DNA of 19,157 bases from Gammaproteobacteria bacterium (GCA_021323555.1 JAJONP010000061.1:1-19157); one strand, 5' to 3'. Shown: positions 7,257 to 15,274, counted from the stretch's first letter. Notes: generated from the letters alone by a model not told the origin. Numbers and translations: made by a program.

Positions 7257-8246
7257 TCAATACCCAAGCTGCGTAACTTTACCCCTAAAAATACGATAAG
7301 AATAATAGGTATAATACAGCAAGGGCGGCAGCATCATACAAACACCCACCAACATAAATAATAAAGAAGATTTATCAGCTGCTGCTTCTGTGTAAGTAAT
7401 TTGCCGAGGCACGATATAAGGATAGCTGCTAATAATAAACCCAAAATAACACATTAAGAACATGCCAATCGCACTCCAAAAAGGCAAATACTCGTATTTT
7501 TTTCTGATCGCAACCCCATGCGTAATTAAGAAAATCATTGTTAAAAAAGGCAAGATGGCTAAATAACCTATGTAATCTGGATTAAACCAACGTTGCCGAA
7601 TGGAAGGATCTAAAAATGGCGACCATACACTCACCATGATACAAGCCGCTAAAATAATATATTGAATCTTACCTGACAGTGTATAGCTCTTTTCTTGGAG
7701 CGCTCCCACTGTTTTAATAATTAAAAAATTGGATCCCAGCAATACATAACCGAATACTAACGCAATTGCACAAGCTAACCCAAATGGGTTAAACCATTGT
7801 TCTATGCTGCCTGCTGTTGCAGATAAATTAAATCCCTGCACAAATGTTCCCAGAATAAATCCTTGTGCCATGGTTGCAGAGACAGATCCTAAGAAAATAC
7901 AAAATTCCCAAAAACGTTTTGTTCGAATGGCTTTCAAACGAAATTCAAACGATACGCCACGGAATAAAAGTGCAATCACCATAATCAATAGGGGAATATA
8001 CATGAGAGGTAAAATAGCACTAAATGCAGCAGGAAAAGCACCATATAAAGTCGCACCTCCAAACACTAGCCATGTCTGGTTTCCATCCCACACAGGTAAA
8101 ATGGCACTCATCAATAAATCACGTTCTTTTTCCTCTTTAAAAAAAATCGACATAATGCCAATACCCAAATCAAACCCGCCTAAAATAACATACATAATCA
8201 CACCGAAGGCAATAATGCCGCACCATATCAGAGCGAGCCAGTTCAT
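7257..8246 (-). CDS. cydB: Cytochrome bd-type ubiquinol oxidase subunit II
   Basis: 329 residues with about eight or nine hydrophobic segments. N-terminal family marks are GGFDLGIG (23-30), the PVWDGNQTWLV block around residue 51-61 and FRGVSFEFR. Subunit II pairs with CydA in the inner membrane and supports haem insertion; the complex oxidises quinol and reduces oxygen to water. It is the CioB variety judging from its CioA-type partner. Its ATG overlaps the cydA stop by 4 nt (ATGA), and AAGGAG lies 8 nt upstream inside cydA, so the pair is one transcript. A 33-codon gene follows after 2 nt. Confidence 0.95.
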   Translation of the reverse strand: MNWLALIWCGIIAFGVIMYVILGGFDLGIGIMSIFFKEEKERDLLMSAILPVWDGNQTWLVFGGATLYGAFPAAFSAILPLMYIPLLIMVIALLFRGVSFEFRLKAIRTKRFWEFCIFLGSVSATMAQGFILGTFVQGFNLSATAGSIEQWFNPFGLACAIALVFGYVLLGSNFLIIKTVGALQEKSYTLSGKIQYIILAACIMVSVWSPFLDPSIRQRWFNPDYIGYLAILPFLTMIFLITHGVAIRKKYEYLPFWSAIGMFLMCYFGFIISSYPYIVPRQITYTEAAADKSSLLFMLVGVCMMLPPLLYYTYYSYRIFRGKVTQLGY

Positions 8247-9628
8247 GTGTGGTTCTCCTTGGAAGAAGCAGGCATATATTGAAAAGGTTGATGGGGTTCT
8301 TCTTTACCTTTAATAATATCTACAGGCCCTTTATGTAAAGTTTTATGCAAGAAATAAAAATAAAAATAACCAAAAATAATGCCGTATACAATAAACATTA
8401 ATACAAAAGAGATTATCACATCTCGCAAAGAAACAGGTGAAACCGCATTTGCTGTTTTAAGTACCCCATAAATTATCCAAGGTTGACGCCCCATCTCTGC
8501 TGTAATCCAACCACACCACAATGCAATAAAACCTAAGGGCGCAGAGGCTATAGAACTGATTAAAAACCATCGCGTGTTATACAGTCGTTTTTTCAATCTT
8601 AAATAAATGGCTATCAGAGATAACAACAACATGAGCAACCCGCTCCCTACCATCACCCGAAAGCTAAAAAATACAGGCAATACAGCAGGCTGGTCCTCGA
8701 TAGGCACTGTCTTTAAACCGGTTAACACCCCATTCCACTGATGTGTATTCAATAATGCAGCACCGTGTGGAATGCTGATTGTCCAGTGATTGATTTGATT
8801 TTTCTGATCAGGAATCGCAAATAAAACTAAAGGGGCACCTGGTTGCGTTTCCCACAGCCCTTCCATCGCAGCTGTTTTAATCGGTTGGTTCTCATGCACG
8901 TGTAATCCTGTGACATCACCGACATAAATCTGTAGAGGAACAAGCACTAACAACACAAACCAAGTCAATGAAAAGCATGTTTGAGCAAAAACTACAAATC
9001 GATTTTGTAATAAATAATAAGCTGACACACTGCAAATCACGAAACCTGCTGAAATATAAGATGCTAACAGCATATGAAGAAAACGCGGAAAAGTCGAAGA
9101 GTTAAAGATAATTTGCATCCAATCTGCTACTTTGAACACTCCATCGACTTGCTTATAACCGACCGGATGCTGCATCCACGTATTGGCAGACATAATCCAA
9201 TAAGCAGATAATGTCGTCCCAATCACAACCAATAAAGTCGCTAAATAATGCAGGCGTGGGCCTACCCGCTCCCAACCAAATAACATCACCCCTAAGAATC
9301 CCGCTTCAATAAAAAAAGCCGTCATGACTTCATAAGTAAATAAAGGGCCTAATACGCCCCCGACTGCCTGCGTAAACCCCGCCCAATTTGTGCCAAGCTG
9401 AAATTCCATGACAATGCCTGACACCACACCCATCCCAAATGTGAGTGCAAATACTTTAGTCCAGAATTTACAAATACTGAGATAAAGCGGATTCCGAGTC
9501 TTAAGCCAAATACCTTCCATCACTGCAATAAATAAAACAAGTCCAATGCTAAATGCTGGAAATAAAATATGAAAACTCATTGTAAAAGCGAATTGAAGGC
9601 GGGATAGAAGTGCAGTATCAAGTAACAT
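8243..9628 (-). CDS. cydA: Cytochrome bd-type ubiquinol oxidase subunit I, CioA type
   Basis: About 461 residues from the ATG at 9628 (MLLDTALLSRLQFAF, the usual CioA start); a TTG 12 nt further upstream is an alternative. Haem ligands are visible: H20 (SFHILFP, b595), H185 (FLHML) and M326 (FRVMVG) for b558, and the acidic pair E100/E108 in TYEVMTAFFIE. The quinol loop is short, with GLHVHENQPIKTAAMEG, and the C-terminal part has GRQPW. Both point to the cyanide-insensitive CIO subclass rather than the long-loop E. coli CydA. It is the main catalytic subunit of the inner-membrane quinol oxidase, with high oxygen affinity. A possible -10 (TACAAT) lies in the 239-bp divergent region upstream. 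Confidence 0.97.
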   Translation of the reverse strand: MLLDTALLSRLQFAFTMSFHILFPAFSIGLVLFIAVMEGIWLKTRNPLYLSICKFWTKVFALTFGMGVVSGIVMEFQLGTNWAGFTQAVGGVLGPLFTYEVMTAFFIEAGFLGVMLFGWERVGPRLHYLATLLVVIGTTLSAYWIMSANTWMQHPVGYKQVDGVFKVADWMQIIFNSSTFPRFLHMLLASYISAGFVICSVSAYYLLQNRFVVFAQTCFSLTWFVLLVLVPLQIYVGDVTGLHVHENQPIKTAAMEGLWETQPGAPLVLFAIPDQKNQINHWTISIPHGAALLNTHQWNGVLTGLKTVPIEDQPAVLPVFFSFRVMVGSGLLMLLLSLIAIYLRLKKRLYNTRWFLISSIASAPLGFIALWCGWITAEMGRQPWIIYGVLKTANAVSPVSLRDVIISFVLMFIVYGIIFGYFYFYFLHKTLHKGPVDIIKGKEEPHQPFQYMPASSKENHT

Positions 9629-9756
9629 AAGCCTGTCCAAATAGAGGAAGCATTAAATTGTACACCCGATCAGGCCAGAAACGTAACTCTTTAAATCCCT
9701 CCTCTGGTCTTCCCAAGCCAATCATCCTTCAATAACGTTCAATAGCTTAAAATTCC

Positions 9757-9784
9757 TTGCTATTAATAAAAAACCGTGTATGAT
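9757..9784 (+). promoter_or_regulatory. Sigma-70-like promoter of paralogue B
   Basis: TTGCTA (9757-9762) and TATGAT (9779-9784) are 16 bp apart. Transcription from here would give an untranslated leader of about 75 nt carrying a terminator-like hairpin before the ATG at 9868. Confidence 0.5.
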
Positions 9785-9804
9785 GATTATTCAATTTTAG
9801 GAGC

Positions 9805-9830
9805 CTAGCCAATTAAGGCTGGTTTTTATT
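9805..9830 (+). terminator. Terminator-like hairpin inside the leader of paralogue B (possible attenuator)
   Basis: CTAGCC, a 6-nt AATTAA loop and GGCTGG (one T-G wobble) are followed directly by TTTTTATT. No gene on this strand ends just upstream. The hairpin lies between the likely promoter and the ATG, which suggests premature termination or a short leader RNA. Read on the minus strand it has no T-tail of note. Confidence 0.45.
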
Positions 9831-9867
9831 ATTTTAATATTATATTAAGAGAAAAGAGGAACCTTAG

Positions 9868-10599
9868 ATGGCTCAACCAAGAAACCCATTCGATGATCCA
9901 ATAAGCTTGCAAACCACCCTAAATGCGATAATCGCACGATGTACTCATCTGCGGTGGGATATGAATCTAGAACAAACGATTATAAAAAACAAGGCAATGG
10001 ATCGATTGGCATCTACTAGCATGCAATCAAATCAAGGCCCCGCTAACGCATCTGAGGAAAAGGCGAATAGCATTGATCCAACACTCATATGTTATCATCT
10101 CATTATTGACATAGAAAAATTAGCTAATAATATAAAAAACCATGGATCTTCCTTTTACGAGAAGGAATATAGTAACTTGTTAAGCCAATTAATGCTTGTT
10201 CTCGATGGTAAGCCAGAAGCAATAACTCAAGCAATCCAAGATATTGAACATTTAACAAAACAAAAGCCGGGTGCTTGTTCAGCATTTTTCGATACCATAG
10301 CAAGCGTTGTTTTGGGTCTCTTATCTGTTCTATCTCTTGGTTTAGTTATTACGGCACTGGTTTTGACACCTGTCCCGTCAATATCGTTTTTCGCATTAGC
10401 TTGTCTTACAATTTATGGACTGATATTCGGATGCGGAGCAATAGATAGATTCAACGCGGCGCGCGGTTATTGCTCATTTTTTAGTCTGTCTAAAAACCTA
10501 AAAAATCATTTGGAACATAGCGAAACTGGTGATGCTATATGTCCTCTAAAAAACGCTCCAAGCCAAGCACCGAGAACAATGATAGCAATAACAGCATAG
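9868..10599 (+). CDS. Hypothetical membrane-hairpin protein, paralogue B
   Basis: 243 residues, homologous to the protein at 6186-6893. It starts MAQPRNPFDD; a soluble region follows with IDPTLICYHL (69-78) and LLSQLMLVLDGKPEAITQAI (104-123). It has two TM segments (about 141-165 and 170-192) separated by PVP, and a tail with GYCSFFSLSKNLKNHL. No signal peptide is present. The pair is clearly related but strongly diverged, mostly in the N-terminal 60 residues, as in fast-evolving accessory families. Function is unknown; a host-directed membrane effector is one possibility, without direct sequence proof. GAGG precedes the ATG by 8 nt. Its 3' end abuts the truncated end of the BrnA-like remnant on the other strand. 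Confidence 0.78.
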   Translation: MAQPRNPFDDPISLQTTLNAIIARCTHLRWDMNLEQTIIKNKAMDRLASTSMQSNQGPANASEEKANSIDPTLICYHLIIDIEKLANNIKNHGSSFYEKEYSNLLSQLMLVLDGKPEAITQAIQDIEHLTKQKPGACSAFFDTIASVVLGLLSVLSLGLVITALVLTPVPSISFFALACLTIYGLIFGCGAIDRFNAARGYCSFFSLSKNLKNHLEHSETGDAICPLKNAPSQAPRTMIAITA

Positions 10600-10903
10600 T
10601 ATCCGCGTAAATCTGGCTCAAAAGATCAGGGCTATAACGCTGGGTGATAGGAATTTTCTGTCGTGCGAAAATTTTATAAAAATAGCGCAGCATACACTTG
10701 TATGTGAGCACATTTTTATAAAATTTTCGCACGAGATTGGCCAAATACGGACTTTGCCCACCCCTTTTCCGCTTTGGCTTTGGTAGCACTGCCAAAAGCT
10801 TCTTAGGCAATATTTCTGAAGCAGATCGCATAGCACGGATGTCTTTAGCCGTTAGCTCTCTTACCTCGCCTTGTTTATTAGTGAGTAGTTTTTTCTCTTT
10901 CAT
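10600..10903 (-). pseudogene. BrnA-like antitoxin remnant with an in-frame palindrome insertion
   Basis: An open frame from ATG 10903 with a GAGG site about 9 nt upstream. Residues 1-50 (GEVRELTAKDIRAMRSASE, then PKPKRKRGGQ) have the style of the N-terminal half of BrnA/COG3514 antitoxins. Residues 57-81 are encoded by the 74-bp palindrome, after which KIPITQRYSPDLLSQ (83-97) resumes the expected BrnA strand (..VPVTLRYSPEVL..). The following GWQTRID segment of the ribbon-helix-helix domain is missing. The frame instead runs on into sequence complementary to the end of paralogue B, stopping at 10535. No brnT toxin is next to it. I read it as an orphan, truncated antitoxin. It could still be translated, because the insertion kept the frame. 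Confidence 0.6.
10661..10734. repeat. 74-bp near-perfect palindromic element
   Basis: A perfect 23-bp inverted repeat (10661-10683 with 10712-10734; arms start TCGTGCGAAAATTTTATAAA) surrounds a 28-bp centre that has its own CATAC-ACTT-GTATG hairpin. Transcribed from either strand it folds almost completely. It has no flanking target duplication that I can find. It lies inside the BrnA-like frame and adds about 25 codons without a stop on that strand. It could also act as a bidirectional terminator between the convergent genes. It probably belongs to a dispersed palindromic family, which needs other genomic copies to prove. Confidence 0.85.
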
Positions 10904-10918
10904 ATTTTCTTACCTCTC

Positions 10919-10955
10919 GCGAATTAGCCTTACGGAAAATGTGTTGTCAATTCGC
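10919..10955 (-). promoter_or_regulatory. Promoter with overlapping inverted repeat upstream of the BrnA-like remnant
   Basis: On the minus strand a consensus -35 TTGACA (10950-10945) is followed after 18 bp by TAATTC (10926-10921). A 7-bp inverted repeat, GCGAATT...AATTCGC (10949-10955 with 10919-10925), brackets both elements, as expected for an autoregulated antitoxin operator. It lies in the 60-bp gap after the VIT gene. Confidence 0.5.
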
Positions 10956-10963
10956 TTAATCAT

Positions 10964-11959
10964 TTACCTAAACACGCTCCCAATCATATACGTCAAAGAA
11001 CCCGCCAACGTGCCAATCAGCAGCATACGTAATCCGCTCCCCACAGCGCTGCGCTGTGTAAATAAACTCAATACAGCACCTACTGTAAATAACGAAAGTA
11101 ATACTAAGCTAATCGTAATACTTAAATTAAAAGAAGATTGGCTGATTAAAAAAGGCAGAATAGGTATAAATGCGCCGAGCGCAAACGATAGAAACGATGA
11201 AACCGCAGCGCCCCAAGGTGACATCAACTCATTGGGATTAATGCCTAATTCTTCGCGCGCTAATGTATCCAACGCCTTGTCTGGGTCTTGAATCAGCAAA
11301 TGAGCCACTCGTTTAGCTTCCTCTATAGGCAATCCACGCGCCTCATAAATTAAAGCTAACTCTGCTGCTTCTTCCTCTGGATAAAGATCCAATTCATTCT
11401 TTTCTAATTCTAATTGATATTCCAACATATCACGCTGAGAACGAACAGACACATATTCTCCAGCACCCATCGAGCATGCGCCTGCAAGCAGCCCTGCAAC
11501 ACCTGACAATAAAATCCAATGGTTTCCTGCATGCGCACCTGCAACACCCAAAATTAAACTGGCATTTGAAATTAACCCATCATTCACACCAAAAACAGCC
11601 GCGCGTAAGTTATTACTTTGATTAATAGGACGATGTTTATGTTCTATTGCATCAGAATGGCCTAAGTCTGCAGCTTGATAAATAGACATGCCTCGTATTT
11701 TTAATGCTGCTAAGGCAATACGTAATGATCGAACACCAAACCATTTCACTAATTGAATAATCACACGCACGCGCAAATCAGGCTTATACTCTGTTGGAAG
11801 TGTCTGCAATGACTTTTCCCAAATAGCAGCTTGTTTCTCTGCCATTTTAGAAAGATTAAAAAATAATTTTTTATGGACAGAATTCTTTTCTATTTCGGCA
11901 ATCGCGCGATATAAGTAAGCGGAACGCTTTTCTTCTTTCCAATTTTCCAATGCTTCCAT
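10964..11959 (-). CDS. VIT1/CCC1-family Fe/Mn transporter with degenerate ferritin-like N-terminus (MbfA-like)
   Basis: 331 residues. Residues 1-50 resemble the rubrerythrin/ferritin-like domain of MbfA proteins (ENWKEEKRSAYLYRAIAE). However, the ExxH of the second iron-binding helix reads A40-E-K-Q43 (AEKQAAIW), so two likely di-iron ligands are absent. The VIT part has FGVNDGLISNASLILGV (about 123-139), GACSMGAGEYVSVRSQRD (160-177), a glutamate-rich cytosolic metal-binding region (178-240) and C-terminal TM segments (about 250-330). VIT/MbfA proteins export Fe2+ or Mn2+ from the cytoplasm. The ATG directly follows the lipoprotein stop codon with no gap, and AGGAT within that gene serves as ribosome site, so the two are co-translated. 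Confidence 0.9.
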   Translation of the reverse strand: MEALENWKEEKRSAYLYRAIAEIEKNSVHKKLFFNLSKMAEKQAAIWEKSLQTLPTEYKPDLRVRVIIQLVKWFGVRSLRIALAALKIRGMSIYQAADLGHSDAIEHKHRPINQSNNLRAAVFGVNDGLISNASLILGVAGAHAGNHWILLSGVAGLLAGACSMGAGEYVSVRSQRDMLEYQLELEKNELDLYPEEEAAELALIYEARGLPIEEAKRVAHLLIQDPDKALDTLAREELGINPNELMSPWGAAVSSFLSFALGAFIPILPFLISQSSFNLSITISLVLLSLFTVGAVLSLFTQRSAVGSGLRMLLIGTLAGSLTYMIGSVFR

Positions 11960-12184
11960 TTAACTACATCCTGCTTGATGATAGCTTCGCGTCAACGTTT
12001 CTATCTCCGCACCTTGTTGTGTCGCCAAGAGCCGATTGCCTGTCGCGCCATTATTAATAATGCGATAATTTAACTCTTTGCATACAGAGCTTTTATTTTC
12101 TTGCGGATTATTTTGCAGCATAGAACAACCCGCGATTAAAAATAAAAAAATAACTGCAATAAAATATCGTAAAACACTCACCAT
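11960..12184 (-). CDS. Small lipoprotein of unknown function
   Basis: 74 residues. An N-terminal hydrophobic signal (MVSVLRYFIAVIFLFLIAGC) ends in a lipobox L-I-A-G-C20, so Cys20 is the predicted lipidated residue. Ser21 does not carry the inner-membrane retention Asp, so outer-membrane sorting is plausible. The mature part has only about 54 residues, with cysteines near both ends (CKELNYRIINNG and HQAGCS) that may form a disulfide. GGAGG precedes the ATG by 9 nt. It lies 27 bp after the ABC ATPase gene and directly abuts the VIT transporter gene. No recognised domain. Confidence 0.75.
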   Translation of the reverse strand: MVSVLRYFIAVIFLFLIAGCSMLQNNPQENKSSVCKELNYRIINNGATGNRLLATQQGAEIETLTRSYHQAGCS

Positions 12185-12211
12185 TTTTACTATCCTCCGT
12201 GATTGGATAAA

Positions 12212-13546
12212 TTAATTAGGATTTTCTAAACTCAGCACACCTGCATTATAATCATACGCAAATAACTCAGCATAACGCCCCCACTCAATGACTGTCTGCA
12301 AAATACGAGAGGCTTCTTTCTCAGTTAAATAATCTTCAAGCAAAGATAAAAAATTCTCTTCTAAAGCACGGTGTCGAGGGTGGCGTGTCAATTGCTCGAA
12401 AATATAACGCGCTAACGGCACGTATTTTTTTAATTGCTGTAAAAATATTTTCTTTCGCTCCAAGATATCTGCCTCCACAAATGCTTTGCCGACATCTGTG
12501 ATGGTAATGTCCCCTTTGGATACCGTTGCAAAATGCAAAATTTCTAATAATTCTGTAAGAGGAAATAATTCATCAATATCTAACATCAATATATCAGCCA
12601 CATCAGGCAAATCCATCTTACCATTATTTTCAGGCGCATTCAGCGTTTCTAATAATCCTGTAATTTCTGCAACACTCGCTTCAGGCAATCGATAACCTAA
12701 ATCAATAGGTTGATGGCCCTCAGTCTCACCTGATGCTGTTTGGGGCTGCGTAGTCATCAATGTGTAGACGCGATCAATTTGATTACGGCAACGAGGATCC
12801 ATATCATGACGCGGATGCGGTAATGTCACTTTTAATTCTCCGCGTATAGAACCCGGGTTACTATTAAATACAATGATTCGATCTGCTAATAATACGGCTT
12901 CTTCAATATTATGCGTCACAAATAAAATACCATGCAGTCCTGTTTTTTTAGTTTGCCATAAATCCAATAAATCGCTTTTTAAGTTATCTGCTGTCAGTAC
13001 GTCCAATGCAGAAAAAGGTTCATCCATTAATAAAATATCAGGGTTTACTACCAGGGCACGCGCAAAACCGACACGCTGGCGCATACCGCCTGATAATTCT
13101 TTGGGAAAAGCAGTCTCAAAACCATCTAATCCTATCGTATCAATCGCTTGTAATGCACGCACACGCCGCTCCTCGCGCGCAATGCCCAAGGCTTCTAAAC
13201 CTAACTCTACATTTTGCTGTACCGTCAACCAGGGTAATAAAGCAAATGTTTGAAATACCATTGAAATACCACGGACTGGACCTTCCACAGGTTGCCCACG
13301 ATAAATAACTGTACCTGCACTGGGTGGCACCAGACCTGCCATAATACGTAATAAAGTTGATTTTCCAGAACCTGATTTTCCTAATACAGCAACAATTTCA
13401 CCTTCGTTCATCCGAAAATTAATATCATCTAATACTAATAATTCCTGGCGATCACCTTTGCTAAAACTTTTTTGAACATTCACGACTTCAATCAACGGTG
13501 GCGCTATCGTTGATGGCTGCGTTGATAATTGAATAGCATCTTGCAT
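12212..13546 (-). CDS. ABC transporter ATP-binding protein with AAA-associated C-terminal domain
   Basis: 444 residues from ATG 13546 (GAGGGG 5 nt upstream); a GTG two codons earlier is an alternative. The ATPase domain of the nitrate/sulfonate/taurine class has Walker A GKSGSGKST (56-64), Q-loop Q99, signature LSGGMRQ (151-157), Walker B ILLMDEP (171-177) and switch H212 (VTHNIEE). A helical extension of about 160 residues (about 285-440, starting near LGYRLPEASVAEITGLLE) matches the AAA_assoc_C type (PF09821), which typically accompanies duplicated-permease anion-type transporters. The permease gene ends 9 bp upstream. Substrate cannot be assigned; no binding-protein gene is in the cluster. 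Confidence 0.92.
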   Translation of the reverse strand: MQDAIQLSTQPSTIAPPLIEVVNVQKSFSKGDRQELLVLDDINFRMNEGEIVAVLGKSGSGKSTLLRIMAGLVPPSAGTVIYRGQPVEGPVRGISMVFQTFALLPWLTVQQNVELGLEALGIAREERRVRALQAIDTIGLDGFETAFPKELSGGMRQRVGFARALVVNPDILLMDEPFSALDVLTADNLKSDLLDLWQTKKTGLHGILFVTHNIEEAVLLADRIIVFNSNPGSIRGELKVTLPHPRHDMDPRCRNQIDRVYTLMTTQPQTASGETEGHQPIDLGYRLPEASVAEITGLLETLNAPENNGKMDLPDVADILMLDIDELFPLTELLEILHFATVSKGDITITDVGKAFVEADILERKKIFLQQLKKYVPLARYIFEQLTRHPRHRALEENFLSLLEDYLTEKEASRILQTVIEWGRYAELFAYDYNAGVLSLENPN

Positions 13547-13555
13547 AATCACCCC

Positions 13556-15274
13556 TCAATCAAGCATAAACTGCTGCTGCGATAGCACATATAAAGGACG
13601 CCATATTAAGCGGTTAAAAATCAATACTAATAAGCACATGACTCCAATTCCTAAAGCCGTGTTCGTAAAATCTCCCTTAGAAGTATACTCAGAAATATAA
13701 GCGCCTAGCCCCGTTGCAACTAATGTGTGATCTCCCCATCTCACCACTTCTGCGACAATACTCGCATTCCATGCGCCGCCTACGGCCGTAATTGCACCCG
13801 TAATATAATAAGGAAAAATAGCAGGTAAAATCAAACGACGCCATCGCAACCAAACATTCAGAGCCAAATTATCTGCGACTTGCAATAAGTCTTTCGGTAT
13901 CACAGATGCGCCCGCGACTACATTAAATAACACATACCACTGCGCACCTAAAATCATCAATGGTGTTACCCATATATTGACGTTCAAATGATATGTCACA
14001 ATTAAAACGACCACGAGAGGATATAATAAATTGGCTGGAAACGCTGCGAGGAATTGTGCAATGGGCTGTACAATATGCGCAACACCTGGCCTCAATCCGA
14101 CCCATACACCTACAGGTACATAAATAACCGTACATACAACAACGACAAACAGCACACGCAACGCTGTTACGAATCCTAAAAGAAAAACATGCCCTATTTC
14201 TAAAAAAGAAATAGTATGAAATATAAAATGATTTAAAAAAACTAAAATACGACCTAGTAGAAGAAGTAGCACAATATTCCATAACCAACTAAAATAACGT
14301 CGCATCTTCTTCGAGTGAGGAAAATAGATAGGCTTCGATCTAAAGAAATTCATATTGACAAAACGATCAAATAAATAAGTTATTTGTAACCCTAAATAAC
14401 GCAAGAATCGAGTTCGATGCAGCAAGTAAATTAACCATGAACGCACTTCTATATTTTCTTGTGCAATTTTCTCCGCTTTAAATTTTGTCGCCCATGCAAC
14501 TAAAGGACGAAAAAGCAATTGGTCATACAATAAAATTACTATAAACATCGCTAAAATAGCATAACCTATCGCGTGAATATTCATTGAATTAATCGCAAGC
14601 GTAATATAAGACCCTATTCCAGGTAACATAATATTCTGATTTGCTACAGAAATAGCTTCCGATGCCACGACAAAAAACCAACCTGCGGACATAGACATCA
14701 TCATATTCCACAATAACCCGGGCATAGAGAATGGCACATCAATACGCCAAAAACGTTGCCACGCAGACAAATGAAACATATTACCTGCTTCATTTAATTC
14801 TGCAGGCACTGAACGGACTGTTTGGTAAAAACCCAATGCCATATTCCACGCTTGCGATGTGAAAATAACAAAAATAGCAGCGCACTCAGGTCCCAATAAA
14901 CTTCCTGGAAATAAAGCAATAAAGCCTGCCACTGTAATAGAAAGAAATCCTAAAATAGGCACTGACTGCATAATATCAATAAAAGGAATAATAATACGCT
15001 CAGCCCGCTTGCTCTTTGCAGCCCATGTTGCAAAAGTAAACGTAAATAGCAATGAGAAACATAATGCAATCAACATCCGCAACACTGTTCGCAAGGCATA
15101 TCCAGGTAAATAATGAATATCTAATGAAATAGGAATCGCCTGTCCAAGTTGATAAGGCACTACCATTTGCTTTGCAACCCAGGCTAAGAGGGTAATCATG
15201 CCTAATCCTAAAATCAAAGCAATCATGTCCCAATAATTAGGATAGGCTTTATCTGCAGTACGTAAAAAATTCAT
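13556..15274 (-). CDS. ABC transporter permease with two fused permease domains
   Basis: 572 residues comprising two tandem binding-protein-dependent permease domains. The first spans about 15-260, with its cytoplasmic coupling loop at 159-181 (ELNEAGNMFHLSAWQRFWRI). The second spans about 325-565, with its loop at 460-484 (KDLLQVADNLALNVWLRWRR). Each loop has the EAA-like pattern followed by LP or VP, which docks on the ATPase. One polypeptide therefore forms the whole membrane channel, as in COG4986 duplicated permeases of anion-type transporters. AGGA lies 6 nt before the ATG. The gene heads a minus-strand cluster with the ATPase (9 bp gap), the lipoprotein and the VIT transporter. Confidence 0.92.
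   Translation of the reverse strand: MNFLRTADKAYPNYWDMIALILGLGMITLLAWVAKQMVVPYQLGQAIPISLDIHYLPGYALRTVLRMLIALCFSLLFTFTFATWAAKSKRAERIIIPFIDIMQSVPILGFLSITVAGFIALFPGSLLGPECAAIFVIFTSQAWNMALGFYQTVRSVPAELNEAGNMFHLSAWQRFWRIDVPFSMPGLLWNMMMSMSAGWFFVVASEAISVANQNIMLPGIGSYITLAINSMNIHAIGYAILAMFIVILLYDQLLFRPLVAWATKFKAEKIAQENIEVRSWLIYLLHRTRFLRYLGLQITYLFDRFVNMNFFRSKPIYFPHSKKMRRYFSWLWNIVLLLLLGRILVFLNHFIFHTISFLEIGHVFLLGFVTALRVLFVVVVCTVIYVPVGVWVGLRPGVAHIVQPIAQFLAAFPANLLYPLVVVLIVTYHLNVNIWVTPLMILGAQWYVLFNVVAGASVIPKDLLQVADNLALNVWLRWRRLILPAIFPYYITGAITAVGGAWNASIVAEVVRWGDHTLVATGLGAYISEYTSKGDFTNTALGIGVMCLLVLIFNRLIWRPLYVLSQQQFMLD

Noticed and set aside
7804..8313. A 169-codon open frame antisense to cydB
   Set aside because: It is a mirror of the hydrophobic cydB codons, spans the cydA-cydB junction and has a composition without domains; cydA and cydB are certain.
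10661..10734. IS or MITE with target duplication
   Set aside because: Unlike the 6950-7144 element, the flanks (ending TTTTCTG and starting GATTGGCC) show no direct repeat, so I call it a palindromic repeat and not a proven transposon.
12873..13308. Open frames of 100-126 codons opposite the ABC ATPase gene
   Set aside because: They lie wholly antisense to the conserved ATPase motifs, lack ribosome sites and have no protein-like motifs.
13923..14288. A 121-codon frame on the same strand as the fused permease, considered as evidence of a frameshift between the two permease domains
   Set aside because: The permease frame is continuous, with both domains and both coupling loops intact; the other frame is just an alternative reading rich in Cys, Ser and Tyr.
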